Source: Deinococcus arcticus (GTDB lineage Bacteria; Deinococcota; Deinococci; Deinococcales; Deinococcaceae). From it: 64,000 nt of DNA. Positions 63,018 to 64,000 of the stretch are shown in pieces. Position numbers and translations under genes: made by a program. The stretch lies in contig NZ_PYSV01000001.1 in assembly GCF_003028415.1 (NCBI RefSeq), positions 124,001-188,000 of the forward strand. Reading direction: 5' to 3'. The notes below the pieces were generated by a model, which saw only the letters and a list, made by a program, of their open reading frames with translations, searched no databases and was not told the origin of the DNA. How positions within the stretch are numbered: the stretch's first letter is position 1; the number at the start of each line of letters is the position of its first letter.

Positions 63018-63712
63018 GCGGGTTCCTCCGGAGCAGGAGCATCTTTGAGGTGGGGATTTAAAATATAGAAGGCGAGGCGCTTCATACCGGCGAGAAAGTC
63101 GACATTCTCCACAATCACACCACGCCACTCATCACTGATGTCTTGCAAGCCCGGGCGCTCAGCGGCGCGCGGCTGAATGACGGTGGGCGCAAAGTTCAGA
63201 ATGCCCTTGACCCCGGCGTCCACCAGGGCCTGCGCCGCGTCCTGGGCGCGCTCGGGCGGCACGGCCAGAAAGCCCATATCCACGGGGTTGAGCTGGGTGA
63301 ACTCCGGCAGGTCGGTCATGTGCCCGACCGTCAGGCCGCGCACCTGCTGGCCCACCACCCCGGGGCTCACGTCAAACAGCCCCACATACTGAAACTGGTA
63401 ATCGCTGGCGCCCGGGTAATTGGCAATTGCCTGCCCCAGGCGCCCCATACCCACAATCACCACGTTCCAGGAGCGGTTCAGGCCCAGCACCCGCACCAGT
63501 TCGCGTTTCAGAATGGGCACGGTGTAGCCCATGCCACGCGTGCCGAAGCGGCCGAAATAGGCCAGATCCTTGCGGACCTGAAAGGCACTCACGCCCGCTC
63601 GCTCGGCCAGGTCGTTGCTGCTGGTGCGGCTGACGTCCTGCAGTTCCAGGTGTTCCAGAATGCGCAGGTACGTGACCAGACGGCTGATGGCAGCGGTGGG
63701 GATCTCCGCCAC
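63014..63712 (-). CDS. rex: Redox-sensing transcriptional repressor Rex
   Basis: A 232-aa repressor that senses the NADH/NAD ratio. The winged helix NDLAERAGVSAFQVRKDLAY then FGRFGTRGMGY is the DNA-binding part, and VVIVGMGRLGQAIANY the Rossmann NADH site; a C-terminal swapped helix (VDFLAGMKRLAFYI) follows. GTG start at 63712. It lies one base after a SPOR-domain gene and overlaps the lipoprotein gene by 4 bp. Confidence 0.96.
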   Translation of the reverse strand: MAEIPTAAISRLVTYLRILEHLELQDVSRTSSNDLAERAGVSAFQVRKDLAYFGRFGTRGMGYTVPILKRELVRVLGLNRSWNVVIVGMGRLGQAIANYPGASDYQFQYVGLFDVSPGVVGQQVRGLTVGHMTDLPEFTQLNPVDMGFLAVPPERAQDAAQALVDAGVKGILNFAPTVIQPRAAERPGLQDISDEWRGVIVENVDFLAGMKRLAFYILNPHLKDAPAPEEPA

Positions 63713-63713
63713 T

Positions 63714-64000
63714 TCAGCGCACCCGGAAGTGGTCGAGGCCGTTGGCGCTCAGGCGGCCCTCGGTGCGGGTCACGGCGTCGCCGGTGTAGGGGCCCACCAG
63801 CACCGTCACCTTGCGGCCCTCGGGCGCGCTCACGGTGGGCGCATAGCCCAGGTCGCGCAGCTGCTGCACGAGGTTCTGGGCACTTTCCACCCGGTCAAAG
63901 GCGCCCACCTGCAGGTACACCGGGCCGTTTGGGGCCGCTTCGGCGGGGGCCGGCACATTCGCCTCGCTGCGAGTGGGGGCCGGGGCAGTGCCCGGGGCCG
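63714..64000 (-). CDS. SPOR-domain protein, partial (continues past the window)
   Basis: The C-terminal 95 residues are visible. The SPOR domain reads GPVYLQVGAFDRVESAQNLV, then LGYAPTVSAPEGRKVTVLVG and DAVTRTEGRLSANGLDHF, and should bind denuded septal peptidoglycan. A Pro/Ala-rich linker (PAPAEAAPNGP) precedes it and the frame stays open to the edge, so the in-frame GTG at 63956 is not taken as the true start. It is upstream of rex in the same transcript. Confidence 0.85.
   Translation of the reverse strand, partial: APGTAPAPTRSEANVPAPAEAAPNGPVYLQVGAFDRVESAQNLVQQLRDLGYAPTVSAPEGRKVTVLVGPYTGDAVTRTEGRLSANGLDHFRVR

Overview
The window looks like chromosomal DNA of a Deinococcus species. It is GC-rich, carries a carotenoid lycopene cyclase, and about twenty genes start 5-9 nt downstream of a TANNNT -10 box. 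That spacing implies leaderless mRNAs, which are known to be common in Deinococcus. It also holds small non-coding repeats and a mix of housekeeping genes (panC, purB, purD, holA, tyrA, rex, sodA) with many small ABC, TRAP and TTT transporter modules. No rRNA, CRISPR array, prophage or transposase was seen. One tRNA-Leu(CAA) is present.

Layout. 0-9.4 kb: a transport block. It has a polar amino-acid ABC ATPase whose likely permease and binding protein lie about 5 kb away, on the far side of a TRAP-TAXI pair and an AI-2E-type exporter, followed by a UgpC-type sugar ATPase. Two copies of a composite palindromic repeat, which contains an intrinsic terminator, bracket this block in opposite orientation. 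9.4-19 kb: pilT-panC-small membrane protein operon, an orphan DUF4157 (eCIS-core-like) protein with a nuclease-like C-terminus, purB, secreted proteins, a 15-codon leader ORF coupled to a 57-aa membrane protein, and a divergent ClC channel. 19-25.8 kb: sodA, then a tctC-tctB-tctA tricarboxylate transporter divergent from a CitA/CitB-type two-component system. 25.8-36.3 kb: lipoproteins, hydrolases, lycopene cyclase, sdaAB, a TPR-GGDEF-EAL protein, IclR, and a TetR-glycosyltransferase pair. 36.4-42.4 kb: histidine utilisation operon hutU-hutG-hutI-(alien SUKH-like gene)-hutH. 42.4-46.2 kb: phosphatase, sdaAA (partner of the distant sdaAB), and a PadR regulator with three tandem paralogous membrane proteins. 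46.2-56 kb: HIT-HAD pair, Ser/Thr kinase-holA, DUF418 protein divergent from TetR, acyltransferase, tyrA, TSUP exporter, msrA. 56-64 kb: MOSC, RNHCP, tRNA-Leu, small membrane protein-MBL hydrolase-purD operon (purD transcribed last or internally), peroxiredoxin, and a SPOR-rex-lipoprotein operon running off the right edge.

How the genes work together. The hut operon and the serine dehydratase halves degrade histidine and serine to glutamate and pyruvate, and the amino-acid and tricarboxylate importers could feed the same carbon economy. sodA, msrA, the peroxiredoxin and carotenoid synthesis form a scattered oxidative-stress set. Several regulator-target pairs can be read directly from palindromes lying over leaderless start sites: TetR/glycosyltransferase, TetR/DUF418 and PadR/membrane trio.

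The most unusual items are the DUF4157 protein with no phage-tail genes nearby, the low-GC gene inserted in the hut operon between two copies of a 9-bp sequence, the leaderless leader-ORF/small-membrane-protein pair, the two repeat families, and the three-paralog PadR operon.
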